Shown here in pieces: positions 1-10,182 of a stretch of DNA of 64,000 nucleotides. The stretch's first letter is position 1. Every line of letters begins with the position of its first letter. Made by a program: the position numbers and the translations under genes. The stretch is taken from positions 1,674,001-1,738,000 of the forward strand of contig NC_065910.1 in NCBI RefSeq assembly GCF_905147045.1, read 5' to 3'. The notes beneath the pieces were generated by a model that ran no database searches, was not told where the DNA came from, and worked only from the letters and a program-made list of their open reading frames with translations. The DNA comes from Nymphalis io. Lineage: Eukaryota; Arthropoda; Insecta; Lepidoptera; Nymphalidae.

Positions 1-120
1 TGGCTGCTTCTTCAGCTGTAAAAAAGAAACTAGCTTGAATATTTGTTTTGTTTTTTATGCGGTAAGTTGCTCAGAATGGTCCAAGTCATATGACATAGCA
101 CAAGCCAAACTGTATGGATA

Positions 121-290
121 CTTGGTGGTAGGGTTTTGTGCAAGCTAGTTGGTAGGTATCATCAGATGTTCTACTATCATTGCCAAACAGCAATACTTAG
201 CATTGTTGTGTTCCTGTTTGAAGGGTGAGTGAGCCAGTGTAATTATAGACACAGAACACAATATCTTTCTGTCCTAAGGTTGGTAGGGAT
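121..290 (+). mobile_element. SINE-C copy, 3'-truncated
   Basis: Matches the SINE-C head (GGTGGTAGGGTTTTGTGCAA) and body (AACAGCAATACTTAG, GAAGGGTGAGTGAGCCAGTG) with many substitutions, and stops at the GTTGGTAGGG region without reaching the poly(A) end. It looks old. It lies left of the visible pgls exons, so it is probably in a pgls intron. Confidence 0.7.
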
Positions 291-467
291 TTTATAAAAA
301 AATATACATTTCCTAACCACTACAGCTGTTTAACTTCTAAACATCAATAATCTGTGTGTTCCCATTGGAAGTATAAGTGAGATTTTGTTTTGTTTCTGCC
401 TGTAGTGTTATTTGCCAGTTTGCTTTACTGTTTTAATATTTAAAGATAAAACAAAGAGACATTGCTA

Positions 468-489
468 GGTGGTAGGGCTTTGTGCAAGC
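468..489 (+). mobile_element. SINE-C head fragment
   Basis: Only the first ~22 bases of SINE-C are present (GGTGGTAGGGCTTTGTGCAA), followed by unrelated AT-rich sequence. It may be a truncated copy. Confidence 0.45.
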
Positions 490-581
490 AATATACAGTA
501 ATTAATATATTTTGAAGTAGATAAATCTGATGGCTTCCCTATGCACCCCCACCTATAGAACTGTCTTAGACGGGCTGTCAC

Positions 582-737
582 CATGTCTGTTTGTCCTGAG
601 TCTGGTTGTAATTATCTATATATGTATGTATTTACAAAAGAGTAGTATACTAGTTGTCTGGCTTCCATCGTACAAGCTCTGCTTAGTTTGGGATGAGATA
701 GCCGTGTGTGAATAATGTCCCAGGATATTATTATTAT
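582..737 (+). mobile_element. SINE-A copy, 5'-truncated (tRNA-like head missing)
   Basis: Begins inside the element at CATGTCTGTTTGTCCTGAG and runs to the family end TGTCCCAGGATATTATTATT. The tRNA-like promoter head is absent. The 61-codon reading frame here is a SINE translation, not a gene. Confidence 0.75.
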
Positions 738-839
738 GTCTCCAGTCTCATTACATAGTTATCCCATCACATTATAAGACGATATATAATTTTGAAAATA
801 TAGGAATATAATAAATAGGTGTATATTTAAATGACTCAC

Positions 840-1263
840 CAGTAACACCTTGTTTAATAACAATAAATTGATCTTTTTTTAATTTAGTTTTAGGTATTAA
901 TTGTCTATTATATGTTCCGAAGGTTGAGTCTTCACTGTCTTCCGGTACCACTCTCTCGTCACAAAAAGCTAATACCCATTTTGACCACTCTGTGTTAATG
1001 CCTGGTAACCCTTCACATAGATATTTCACTACTGACCCTCCTGATTAATAGAAAACAATAAATATTTATAAAAAGTATGAAATATAAAATGATATTAAAC
1101 TTCTATTATACAATAAAATATTGAAAACATTTTGGTAAACTTTACCGGAAAGACCGACGAAAAATTTTCCCCGATTGAGAATAGAATCGTTTGAAATTTT
1201 TTCTACACACGAAGCCAATTTTTTGATTAATTCTTGTTCATTTGCAACCTTTATTGTAGTCAT
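840..1263 (-). CDS. pgls: 6-phosphogluconolactonase, first two coding exons (partial gene)
   Basis: The enzyme hydrolyses 6-phosphogluconolactone to 6-phosphogluconate, the second step of the cytosolic oxidative pentose phosphate pathway. Exon 1 is 1263-1146 (ATG at 1263-1261, donor GTAAAG) and exon 2 is 1040-840 (acceptor TTAATCAG, donor GTGAGT); both introns are phase 1. Joining exon 1 to exon 2 restores the sugar-phosphate-binding motif GLSGGS, followed about 25 residues later by the family block W-x4-FCDERVVP and then D-S-E-D-S-T-F-G. About 106 residues are visible; the family is usually about 240 long, so the C-terminal half lies left of position 1. The intron between the exons is only ~105 bp, while the next is longer than 839 bp and holds SINE debris. 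A hAT MITE sits ~100 bp upstream of the start. The product call is firm from motifs and splice sites; the gene symbol is by homology. Confidence 0.9.
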
Positions 1264-1360
1264 AATAACAGTCTTTTAATAAGAATTTTGATTAACCTTA
1301 GATCGACTAAAATACAACCTTCAAGAGTTCTTCAATTCTAGCTGTGTTCAAACTTCAAAC

Positions 1361-1883
1361 CAGTGATGCCAACTTCTACAGAATATTCCCCCTAGGACCA
1401 ACTTCAAATTCCCCTAAATATCGTAATTTCAAATACAAATAAAAATACATTCAATTAGTATAAAATAGCTGTTGTATTTATGTGGGTGCATTTTACACAT
1501 TTACATACATTAATTAATGACCTAATAATATTAATGATGATAACAATGAAATTAAACGATTTTCATTCAGTGACCAGAAATCGATGCCCGGGGCTCCTAC
1601 GTGTTGTACAAGCACGTTGACCGTTGATCTGATTATTTCAATCTCAATGTATTATATTTTTGATTTTAGTTATGGCCGCTTGGAGTTTATATTTGGTTTA
1701 GATTGCTGGTTGCGTTCGAAGTTTAATATAAAGTGTATAGAATCGTACGTTTTTTTAAGGAAAAATAAACTTGAATAATCGACCCCCTAAAAAAATCCCC
1801 TAAATAAATGTACCCCTAAAAAAACTCCTGGACAACTTGATTCCCCCCAAATTTGTAGGGAAAACCCCCAAGTTGCATCACTG
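1361..1883. mobile_element. hAT-type MITE (non-autonomous DNA transposon)
   Basis: The ends form terminal inverted repeats, CAGTGATGCCAACTT on the left and the complement of CAGTGATGCAACTT on the right. The 8-bp duplication CTTCAAAC flanks it exactly (1353-1360 and 1884-1891). Eight-base duplications and CAGTG-type ends are the hAT signature. Several copies of CCCCTAAA lie near both ends, like subterminal transposase-binding repeats. There is no transposase reading frame in the 523 bp, so it must have been mobilised in trans. Confidence 0.9.
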
Positions 1884-1891
1884 CTTCAAAC

Positions 1892-2228
1892 TTACAGGTT
1901 AGGTACCTACTCATTCAGCAATTCAATTTGTGTCTTAACTGTCAAATATATTGGAAAATGGGATGTCATTTTAGGTAATTAATTAACTCATTGTCATTGT
2001 ATGTAATTAAGTACTTCTTTAATTGGTACTCGTTTCGCTGCTACAGATAAATTTTAAACGTAATTAAAATGAATCGAATATGATTATCATTATCTCAAAC
2101 TATCACTGCAATAGAATGTATTAGTTTCTTATGAAATATAAATAAAAACTTATTATATTTCAAATTTATAAACAATAAATTAAAAAAATATGCCAATAAA
2201 ATATATATACGTAAAACTATATTTTACT
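1892..2228. other. AT-rich spacer between the hAT MITE and an R1-clade LINE
   Basis: I see no coding exon, RNA gene or recognisable repeat here. Confidence 0.6.
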
Positions 2229-2241
2229 AAGTATTACCAAG

Positions 2242-2474
2242 GCCTGTCCCTGGCGGCCTTAGTCGGTGAAGACCTCTCGTTGCCGAGTGTGATAAACGCC
2301 ATGCTTGGTAGCGAGAGGTGCTGGTTGGAGACGGTCTCCTTCTGCGAAAATGTCATGTCGCAGAAGGAGGCAGCGGAGCGGGAGCGTGAGGAGAGGGCCT
2401 CTGCTAACTCGCTTCGCCGAAGAAGACCGGGGAGAAGGCGTCGGCGCTACGCGCATCTTCTCCTCCCGCCGTAA
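2242..2474 (+). pseudogene. C-terminal fragment of R1-clade LINE ORF2
   Basis: Open to the stop at 2472-2474. It carries the R1-clade tail pattern: a GEDLSL block, then W-x4-SFCE-x-VM-x-QKEAAEREREE, then an arginine-rich end (RRRRPGRRRRRY). In full-length relatives this follows the reverse transcriptase and a CCHC zinc finger, both missing here. It cannot be an independent gene. Confidence 0.85.
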
Positions 2475-2730
2475 GTGTTGCCGGGGTTAGGGGGTCTTTG
2501 TACCCTGAGAACCCCCTAGGATTTGGAGGCCTGCAGAGGAGGGCCAACCGTCGGGGCGTCACGGTAGTATGCGCAAGCGATCCCGTGACGCCCCTCGAAA
2601 AGGCGGTGTGGGTACCGCTGGTTTTTTAGTGGGTATTCCGGCGCATGCTCGGCGCCGGCGAGTCCCACATACCCCCCCACTTCAAGTGGGGGAAACGCGT
2701 AAACGCGTTTTTCCAGCGAAACAAAAAAAA
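2242..2730 (+). mobile_element. R1-clade LINE, 5'-truncated 3' end with poly(A)
   Basis: Flanked by the 13-bp direct repeat AAGTATTACCAAG (2229-2241 and 2731-2743), the mark of target-primed reverse transcription. It holds the last ~77 codons of ORF2, then a G+C-rich 3' UTR containing GTGACGCCCCTCG, TTTTTTAGTGGGTATTCCGG and an AAACGCGT palindromic patch, and an A-rich tail. The same 3' UTR recurs without coding sequence at 11520, 19961, 23531 and 47471. The intact target duplication implies fairly recent insertion. Confidence 0.88.
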
Positions 2731-2830
2731 AAGTATTACCAAGCCACGGCAAGCCTAAGCACTTCCGAGATGTAAAAATTAAGTATTACAATGGATCTTA
2801 ATATCTCAATTTTTTTTTTGTTTTAATTGC

Positions 2831-2880
<50 letters not shown>
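2831..2880. repeat. (TA)n microsatellite
   Basis: About 50 bp of nearly pure TA dinucleotides. The rest of 2744-3087 is AT-rich without recognisable content. Confidence 0.95.
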
Positions 2881-2884
<4 letters not shown>

Positions 2885-3087
2885 AATTATTGACTAATTA
2901 TTTTCATATTTTAGAGAAAGTTTATTCATAATAATTTAATGTATAATAAATACAAACAAAAAAGTATTTGAATATATGGCTGTTTTGAATTATATGTCAT
3001 AAATAATAAGAAAATATTACGTAATTAAAAAATATATTAATCTTAAAAGTAAAATATTTTGTGTAGTATAATAGAAATAAAATAATT

Positions 3088-3171
3088 TGTCAGAAGTGGG
3101 ATTCGAACCCACGCCCACAGAAGTGGACTGCGACCTGAACGCAGCGCCTTAGACCGCTCGGCCATCCTGAC
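3088..3171 (-). tRNA. tRNA-Leu (anticodon CAG)
   Basis: Read on the minus strand it begins GTCAGGATGGCCGAGCGG and ends at a discriminator A (3088). The anticodon loop reads TTCAGGT with stem CTGCG/CGCAG, and there is a long class-II variable arm. The T arm is GTGGGTTCGAATCCCAC. The acceptor stem pairs along all seven positions with one G-T wobble. A- and B-box promoters are intact, there is no intron, and a TTTT stretch just downstream (complement of 3079-3082) can end Pol III transcription. Unlike the tRNA-derived SINEs here, it has no SINE body. Confidence 0.95.
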
Positions 3172-3179
3172 CTATTTGT

Positions 3180-3911
3180 AATGAATGAAATTTGTTTTCT
3201 AATATTAACCAATCATTATTAATTAAGATTTATTATATTTGTAATTATCAATATCACGAGAAAATATCATAATCCTAACTTTTGTGCAAGACAATAATTA
3301 TGTTGAGATGAGATATGTATACTATATATATTTATGTCACTATATCAATCAAGTAATATTTAATATTATTAGAATTGTAGCTCATTTTTGTAACATTAAG
3401 TATATAAAATTGTTTTTCATTTTAAGACACTTAAAATAATCTATAACTTAATAACAGAATTTTTCATTTACAATATGTTATTAAAATCCGTAACGTAGTA
3501 TTACTTCTATAGTCTCATATTATTTACTTTCTCATTTTTTTTAAATATACTGCTCGATAATAGATGGCGTTAAATATATAACATTACTTCTTGCTTTTTG
3601 ACACTAGATAGAAATGTAACCGGTATATATTTTTGTTTTCGTACATGATTTGTCAGATGGCGCTGTTTGATCCATTTTGTTTAATTTTTACATATAGGGT
3701 GAGAAAAAGTGAAAGTATTATTAAAAATGGGCACGTCGACCGCCACCGAACGGTTGTTGACCGTCAAAAATATTTCTACATGATGTAATGGTGGTAATTC
3801 GGTGACTGTTTTGTGTTCGGCTTATACTAGAATGTCTGCCGTGTTCCATTAAACTTAGTGCTAATTTATGATTAAATATATTGTATACTTATATAATATA
3901 GATACTTAATT
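3180..3911. other. AT-rich stretch with a small G+C-rich patch
   Basis: Mostly featureless. At 3725-3790 a CpG-containing patch (GTCGACCGCCACCGAACGG) begins with an ATG in an AAAATGGGC context, but its frame stops after 18 codons. It could be the 5' end of a plus-strand transcript including the exon-like sequence at 4735, but nothing proves that. Confidence 0.4.
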
Positions 3912-4138
3912 GACGAGCCGGTTGGCGTGGTTGGTAGACACTTGCCGTTTCACGCCGAAGGTTGTGAGTTCGATTCCCTCCCAGGACAGATATTTGTGTG
4001 CATGAACATGTCTGTTTGTCCTGAGTCTGTATGTCTGACTATATCAGTTGTCTGGCTTCCATAGTACAAGCTCTGGACAAGCTTAATTTGGGATCAGATG
4101 GCCGTGTGTGAAAAATGTCCCAGGATATTATTATTATT
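3912..4138 (+). mobile_element. SINE-A copy, near full length
   Basis: Starts GACGAGCCGGTTGGCGTGG with a tRNA-like head: an A-box-like TGGCGTGGTTGGTAGAC and a B box GAGTTCGATTCCC. The family body follows (CATGTCTGTTTGTCCTGAG) and the end is TGTCCCAGGATATTATT. Part of the middle is shortened relative to the copy at 39671. Confidence 0.85.
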
Positions 4139-4171
4139 AATGATTTAGAAACGGCTATTCTATATTTTTCT

Positions 4172-4376
4172 TAATATCTATACGAATATTATAATTGCGA
4201 AAGTAATTCGTTTGTCTGTATGTATGTTACGCTTTCACGGTTTCCACTGAACCTATTTTAATGGTATTTTGTATGAAGCAAGCTGGAACTCCAGTTAGGA
4301 TTTTTTTTCTTAATCATCTCCCTCCTCCCACGCGTGTGAAGCCGCAGGCGAAAATTATAGTTGAAGGATATCGTCC
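4172..4376 (+). mobile_element. Degraded Helitron-like or related short repeat
   Basis: Contains ACGAATATTATAATTGCGAA, TGTTACGCTTTCACGG, CCACTGAACCTATTTTAATG and an end near GTGAAGCCGCAGGCGAAAA. From memory, this order of blocks matches a very common lepidopteran repeat often described as Helitron-like. No clean terminal hairpin is visible, so the class is uncertain. Confidence 0.45.
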
Positions 4377-4734
4377 TCTGACGCTTTCATTTACACTGAA
4401 TCACTTGCCCTTTTCCGATAAATATATTTCTTAATACTTAATCAAGGATAATAATTACACAAATACACTGTAGCCTTATTGCTTTTTATTTTTAGTTGAG
4501 TAATATAAAAGTTATAATTTTAACAATTATACAATTGAAAGTGTTAGACAAGAGTCATACATGATTCAAAATCATTCTTAGGTTTTCTGATATCTTCAGG
4601 TATTCTTTTTCTGGGCTGGACTAAATAGCGGAGACACCAAGGCATGTTAAGCACCGTTTTCTCAAGAAGGTAATACTTAGGAGGTACGTAGTTTCTAGGC
4701 AGTTAAAATAACAAATATTGTATATTGACTTTAG

Positions 4735-5020
4735 CACAAAAACTAAATCGTTAAAGCGGAAAAGGAAAGCCGTGCTTGGACGGCACAATCCGTGCTACCC
4801 CAACCCTTGTCGGATGTCGGACCCTGTATCGATGGCATTAATAGGTAAGTCAAAATTTATTCAAATCTTTGACTTAATATTTGGGATCTTATTGCACTGA
4901 TATGAGTTTATTTAGCAGGACCAATAGTTTAGTAGATCTGTTATTTACGGATTTCATGTGTTTTTCTCTTCTTTTAATATCTATCCTTTTCTCTTTCACA
5001 CGCAGCAGCAATTGCTTTGA
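4735..5020 (+). CDS. Candidate exon plus 12/15-nt microexon of an unassigned gene
   Basis: The first candidate exon is 4735-4844, after the acceptor ACTTTAG and before a consensus donor (AG then GTAAGT). It encodes a basic stretch followed by H-N-P-C-Y-P-N-P-C and a hydrophobic end M-A-L-I. A long pyrimidine tract follows (TCTATCCTTTTCTCTTTCAC) and then CGCAGCAG, a NAGNAG tandem acceptor. The microexon is 5006-5020 (or 5009-5020), ending at another GTAAGT. Both versions keep the phase-1 frame open, giving A-I-A-L after the hydrophobic residues. I recognise no family. The next exon and the start are not identified, so this may be a genuine exon pair or a chance arrangement. Confidence 0.35.
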
Positions 5021-5212
5021 GTAAGTGCTTTTGTATTACAGCATAGCTTATTGTTTTTGATTTTTCAAATTAAATCATTATTTAATCGTTACGACGGTTG
5101 CTTTATATATTTTAAGCTCTGTCGTAGTGTGGTTGTGGCTTGAGTAATATCTTTTTTGGATTTAATATTATTTAATAAGATGAGACATGTCTTTATCAGG
5201 TATGTGTGTTTT

Positions 5213-5552
5213 AAAGGCCGCAGACCCGGAGGTCCTGGGTTTAATTCCCAGGTCGGGCCAGTAAAAAGTTATTGGGTTTTTCTGTCAGAAAATTCTCAGT
5301 AGCAGCCCGGAGTCTGGAAGTTGGAAGTGTGTACACTCCCGTGTCCCGGAAAGCACGAAAAGCCGTTGGTTCTGCGCCTGAACTCTTTCCGGTCGCGTCG
5401 GATTGCCGTCCCATCGGATTATGAGAGTTAGGGAATAGAGAGTGCACCTGTATTATATAACACGCTTGTGCACTATAATATCTCCTGGGTAGTTGGCTAA
5501 TCTCTCTTGAGATTGGCCAATCGAACCGAAATCGGTCTGGAGGACATTATTA
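5213..5552 (+). mobile_element. SINE-B copy, head slightly truncated
   Basis: Retains the second half of the tRNA-like head, with B box GGGTTTAATTCCCAGG, then the body (AGTTATTGGGTTTTTCTGTC, AACTCTTTCCGGTCGCGTCG, GAATAGAGAGTGCACCTGT) and the end CTGGAGGACATTATTATTA. Compared with other copies it lacks the TTTGCGCACACAC segment. Confidence 0.82.
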
Positions 5553-5701
5553 TTAATTAAAAAAAAACGGCCCTCTGTCTATTAAGCATACAATAAAAAT
5601 ATTATTAGTTTTTTTGTTATATCAATACGCAATGTATGTAATGCGTATATTGATGATGGCTCACCGATTTATTATATACACTAAGTGCACACTTTATTAC
5701 T

Positions 5702-5872
5702 TCTTATAATCCGATGGGATTGCCAATCCGACACGACCGGAGTAATTTCAGATACGTGAGCACGAAAGTGCTTCCAGTCTCCGAATGAGAACTGAGAATT
5801 TCTTAAAAGAAAAACCTTATAACTTTATTGATTATTTATTGCCCCAGCTTGAGATCTGACCCAGGGTTACAT
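5702..5872 (-). mobile_element. SINE-B fragment, internal part
   Basis: Antisense match from ATAATCCGATGGGATTGCCA to GAGATCTGACCCAGGG, diverged, with a loss near the GGCTTTACG block. It lies 150 bp from another SINE-B on the opposite strand. Confidence 0.7.
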
Positions 5873-6379
5873 TTTAATAATCCAGCTCTAAATATGTATG
5901 ATTACAAATTTAGCAATAAAAATATTTACAATTATTTAAATCGTTTTACTTTCAACTGAAATGAAAATAATAGATAAATAATGTAATAGAACTGAATACA
6001 AATGAGTTTGAATGGTTTTAAATTACATAGCTGCCACTTGTGCGAATTTAATTGCAGTTTCAAATTATTATTTACCAATAATTATTCGTATTTGATGCAC
6101 AGACGGTGTAACGTTATATTAATAAATCTATCGCCCTTGAACTATTACTGAAATCATGGCTGGCACTGCCTACATATTATGCATAAAAATCGATGTTTAT
6201 GTTTCTGTTTCTGTTTGAGATTAATAGACTTCGACAATATTTGTGTCTGTAGTGCAAGTTTTTATCACTTATTCTATAGTGTTGACATTAACTGCGATTT
6301 GTATTAAATGAAAACAGCGCCATCTAGTGGCAATAGTCGGAATTCAAATATTCAATAATGAATATACATATATGGATAG
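5873..6379. other. AT-rich, no recognisable feature
   Basis: No exon-like reading frame, RNA gene or repeat was recognised. Confidence 0.6.
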
Positions 6380-6845
6380 TAAGAGCCCCGAGGTACGTCA
6401 GAAATGACATCATACATCGAGACACCAGGACGCTCACCGTGGAGGAGTTCGTCCGCCATCTCGCGCGCACAATGTTCGGAAGATCGGACAATAGTGCGTG
6501 CGGGCACCTCCACGGAATTGCACCACTGCATGCTCGACCACCTGAGGGGCGTCCTCTACCTTGGGAATTCCTGCTATCGCCTGTCAACTGTCCTTGTGCA
6601 GGCATCGATGACAGTGACGATCAGGACCACGAATGGTAGGAAGACAATCACCCGAAGAAGACGAACTAAGCAGGGACTAAGAAAGCCACTGGGTCATTGA
6701 GAGACTGGCCCTTCGGGCCAAAATGAAAAGGCACGACAGGTTAACCTGTTGGTGAGGAATAGACCGGGTAAAGGGGGCAACCCCGAGGCCCGTACCCAAA
6801 CTGGCTAAGGCCAGTCAGGAGGAACCAACTCTCACTCTCTATATA
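6380..6845 (+). mobile_element. Jockey-type LINE 3' end, 5'-truncated
   Basis: The frame through 6380-6639 encodes A-P-R-Y-V-R-N-D-I-I-H-R-D followed by T-V-E-E-F-V. This resembles the ORF2 C-terminus of jockey-clade LINEs (usually A-P-W-Y-V-x-N followed by H-R-D-L). The stop is at 6637-6639. A G+C-rich 3' UTR follows (CCCTTCGGGCC, GGGGGCAACCCCGAGGCCC). No poly(A) tail or clean target duplication was found. The clade call rests on this short motif only. Confidence 0.6.
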
Positions 6846-6850
6846 TGTAT

Positions 6851-7718
6851 GGGAGGACGACGTCTGCTGTTTTGCTATATCAGTAATTTATACTATTATA
6901 TAATAAATAAAGTAAAAATATCATAGAATTATTGAGCTTCAAGAAATCGGAGTGCAATTTTTAGTCGCTTTAAATTTCATTTGATAAGTAAGACAAAGGG
7001 ATATTAATATGTGATTATTATGTTACTTACATAAATAAAAATAATACTGCAATATCATTCGTAACTGATTCACAAGTATTGATATATTAATTTTTAAATT
7101 TAATTTAAATCAATAATAATTATTATTTATTGACTTATTACTAGACATATTCACTAGCAGGGAATTATTGTAAGCACAAATTAATCACATTAAATCTCAG
7201 ATAGTACATCTGTAGACTGTAACACTCGGTTAAAATTAACGTATTCTATTTACTCGGTTCTATTTACATAAAAACGTATATGACTCAAATCAATTGGTAT
7301 ATTAAAACTAATTATATATTACATAACGTTAAACGGAACCATTTAATTTAAAAAAACAATTATAATAATCTAAATTAATGGTTAAATATAATTTATTTAC
7401 GCCGATGGCCTGTTACTGGACAGTGTATCGGTGTGTTATCGCCTACAACGATTTTACTTCAATTAGTTTTGAAGTTTGAACGTTTGAAATTCATTTCGCC
7501 CGCGGGCTTTTGAACGGCCTTCTGTCTATTGAACTATGAGCAGCAACTGAACTTGATATTTTAATAATAAAAATTCAACGTGTGAAGTAATCGTTATCAA
7601 TAGTTGTATACTGTTATAAAATTGTAATATGTATGTTTGTTCAAACATAAAATGAAAACTAACGAATATTTGTACGTTTAAAAATATATTTTTTGTAGCG
7701 TTATTTACGGCCATTTTG
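6851..7718. other. AT-rich, no recognisable feature
   Basis: Nothing beyond short A/T tracts was recognised. Confidence 0.6.
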
Positions 7719-7875
7719 TCCCAAACTAAACAGAGCTTGTACTATGGAAACCGGACAACTGATATTATACATATACTACTTTTCTTTTTGTCAAATGTCT
7801 GTCCTGAGTGGGACTCCAACCTATAACCTTCGGCGTGAAAGGCAAGTATCTACCAACCACGCTAACCGGCCCGTC
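7719..7875 (-). mobile_element. SINE-A copy with internal deletion
   Basis: Antisense copy running from CCCAAACTAAACAGAGC to AACCGGCCCGTC. The central block between the ACTACTTTTCTTTTTGT region and CAAATGTCTGTCC has been lost, removing about 60 bp compared with the copy at 41185. Confidence 0.8.
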
Positions 7876-8934
7876 TTAGGCCCGTGTCAGTAGATATTAT
7901 GCAATCTGGGGTTAATTTTAATAATAAATCGTCACTTCATTGCTATCGAATCGAAACGTCTTCTCCGCTTAACCGTTTACTTATATAATACTACTAATAT
8001 AACGATCCTCGCGGTTTGAAGTTGGATCGAAATAGAATTGATAAAGTATCGTAACGGGTATAAATAATAATATAAGAAGTCTTGGTTCCTTGGATCCTAA
8101 ACATTTTATCTGACAACGAAGACTGTAGCCACATATAACACTAAAACTAACGAAAATATCTACGTTCAAAATGAATACTTTAAGACAAGGCTGCATAATT
8201 ATCGAGCATCTTAATTTTTTACATACAAGTTATAGTGGAATTGTATGGCCTATGTAAGAACAACTATATAAGTATTCCAATCAATAAAAAAATAGCAAAA
8301 TGAGTTTGAAATTATTATGAAGAAATGCAAGCAGTGATATATCTCTATTTATATTGACTAACTCATCGTTACATAACCGCCAAATACAACCCAAAAATGT
8401 TCTTGTTTTAAGGGAAAGTAACTTGTTTGCATAGTTTTAGATTCTTGATATTTTACATACTACGGTACTGAAAAGAACCTCCACCTCCTCACACGCTGGT
8501 GAATTATTTCTACTATTGGCTATTTAAATATTTGATCCTATGAAATTCTTGATATCACCACTTACCAGAGCGTCTTCTAGATGAATTATGATAATTAAGA
8601 TTTTATTACGTTAATTTATTATGTGTTTATGTGAAAGTGCACTTTTACGTTGTTTAAAAATAAAGTAGATTTAAAATAAAGTTAAATTTATGAATTTAAT
8701 TTTTTTTTTAATTGTATTAGAAAACAAATACAATTACGATTGGTGCCCGACAATAAGTGTTTACCTTCGCCATTAGACACTGTTCCTAAGATCAATCAAT
8801 CCTTAAGCCCCCAATGCGCTCCCACTGTTCTTAAGTTATGCCTCTTTCGCCCATTAATGTCTTTAATGATCTCCGAGATAAAATATATAAGTAATAGTAA
8901 TGATCATTATTTAGAAGATCTAATGACATTGATG
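7876..8934. other. AT-rich, no recognisable feature
   Basis: A TGGTGCCCGAC string at about 8741 recalls a retroviral-type primer-binding site, but no LTRs or gag/pol surround it. Nothing else was found. Confidence 0.55.
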
Positions 8935-9074
8935 ATGTCCTCCTGACTGATTTCAGCCACGGCTGCCAATCGTAAAGGAAACTAGCCAACTGCGCAGGAC
9001 ATATTATCGAACACATGTGTGTGCGCAAACATAGGTGCGCTTTCTATTTCCTTACTCTCATAGCTTTACTTTCC
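8935..9074 (-). mobile_element. SINE-B 3' part, degraded
   Basis: Antisense matches GATGTCCTCCTGACTGATTT, GCCAACTGCGCAGGACATAT and GTGTGTGCGCAAACATAGGT, then stops near CTTACTCTCATAG. Confidence 0.75.
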
Positions 9075-9231
9075 AACGTCCAGACTACGACCTGCTTATG
9101 AAAATTTTCAATGACATTATAACTCGTATAAATTATAAATCTAAATCGTGTACGGGAACTTTTTTTCTTTTGGAGAACTATTACAATATAAGCTTGTAGT
9201 GTTTCAGTGTATTACGAAAGCATACGAAATG

Positions 9232-9305
9232 GTCCACTGGCATGTGGTTACAATTATCCATGAACTTTGGCATTGTAAGAAATATAAACCATTTCTTGTA
9301 ACGCT
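9232..9305 (-). mobile_element. SINE-C remnant, degraded
   Basis: Keeps the TTTGGCATTGTAAGAAATAT core followed by AACCATTTCTTGTAACGC. The flanking parts are diverged. Confidence 0.45.
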
Positions 9306-9874
9306 ATCGTCTAAGGGATCGAATATGTTACCTTAATAACCTTTAATTACAACTGACAGGCTCCAATTCAATCATAAGTCAGGCGGTCTTCTGCCATTGC
9401 GCTCTATGAAAAGATTACATGAACGAACTGTTGCATTTCTACGACCGGTGAAAATTAAGGTAACAATAATGTATTGCATTATTTATTACTAATATACGAT
9501 AAGATTATCTTATGTGTCAATCGCTTGGTATTCGTAAACAGTAAATATATGAAGTGTGAAAACGGACAAAGAAATTAATTCAATAGCACTTCTATATAAG
9601 GAAAGTTACATAAGAGATATAGTCGCGGACGTTAACAAGTGTTACAATTGATATAAAGGTCTAAATAAACCCATATCTCAGCCTTTACACATATGAGCAG
9701 TCGCACTTGACCTACATTGTATGTCTTGCTTTCTGCACTCAATACATATATGTCGATATATAATACTAGCACTGCTTTAAAGACGTACCTGAAATATGAA
9801 TTTAATATTTTATAAACAATATATGTATATTAACATTTTAGTGATAGTAGTTTAGTTTATTGTTATTACAATAG

Positions 9875-10171
9875 CCGAGATGGATTAGTGGTTAGCGTGA
9901 ATCTTAACTGATGATCGTGGGTTCAAACCCGAGCAAGCCCGGAATTATCATGTGCTTAATTTGTGTTTATATCATGTCGTTCTTGACGGTGAAGGAAAAC
10001 ATTGTGAGGAAACCTGAATGTGTCTAATTTCACTAAAATTCTTCCATATGTGTATTCCACCAACATGCATTGGAGCAGCATGGTGTAAAAAGCTCCTAAC
10101 CTTCTCCTCAAAAAAGGAAAGGAGAACTTAGCCTAGCAGTGGGACCTTTATAGGCTGTTACTTTATTTTAC
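9875..10171 (+). mobile_element. SINE-D copy, full length with target duplication
   Basis: The head is tRNA-like (CCGAGATGGATTAGTGGTTAG as A box; GTGGGTTCAAACCCGAG as B box). The body runs through GGTGAAGGAAAACATTGTGAG and GCATTGGAGCAGCATGGTG to CAGTGGGACC and the tail GGCTGTTACTTTATTTTAC. The 11-bp repeat TATTACAATAG flanks it at 9864-9874 and 10172-10182. Confidence 0.85.
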
Positions 10172-10182
10172 TATTACAATAG

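Noticed and set aside
8738..8760. TGGTGCCCGAC, resembling a primer-binding site of an LTR retrotransposon.
   Set aside because: No flanking long terminal repeat, polypurine tract or gag/pol coding sequence is present.
9886..9950. Possible functional tRNA genes at the heads of SINE-A, -B and -D copies.
   Set aside because: The heads keep A- and B-box-like promoters, but the cloverleaf stems do not pair and a SINE body follows directly; only 3088-3171 folds as a real tRNA.
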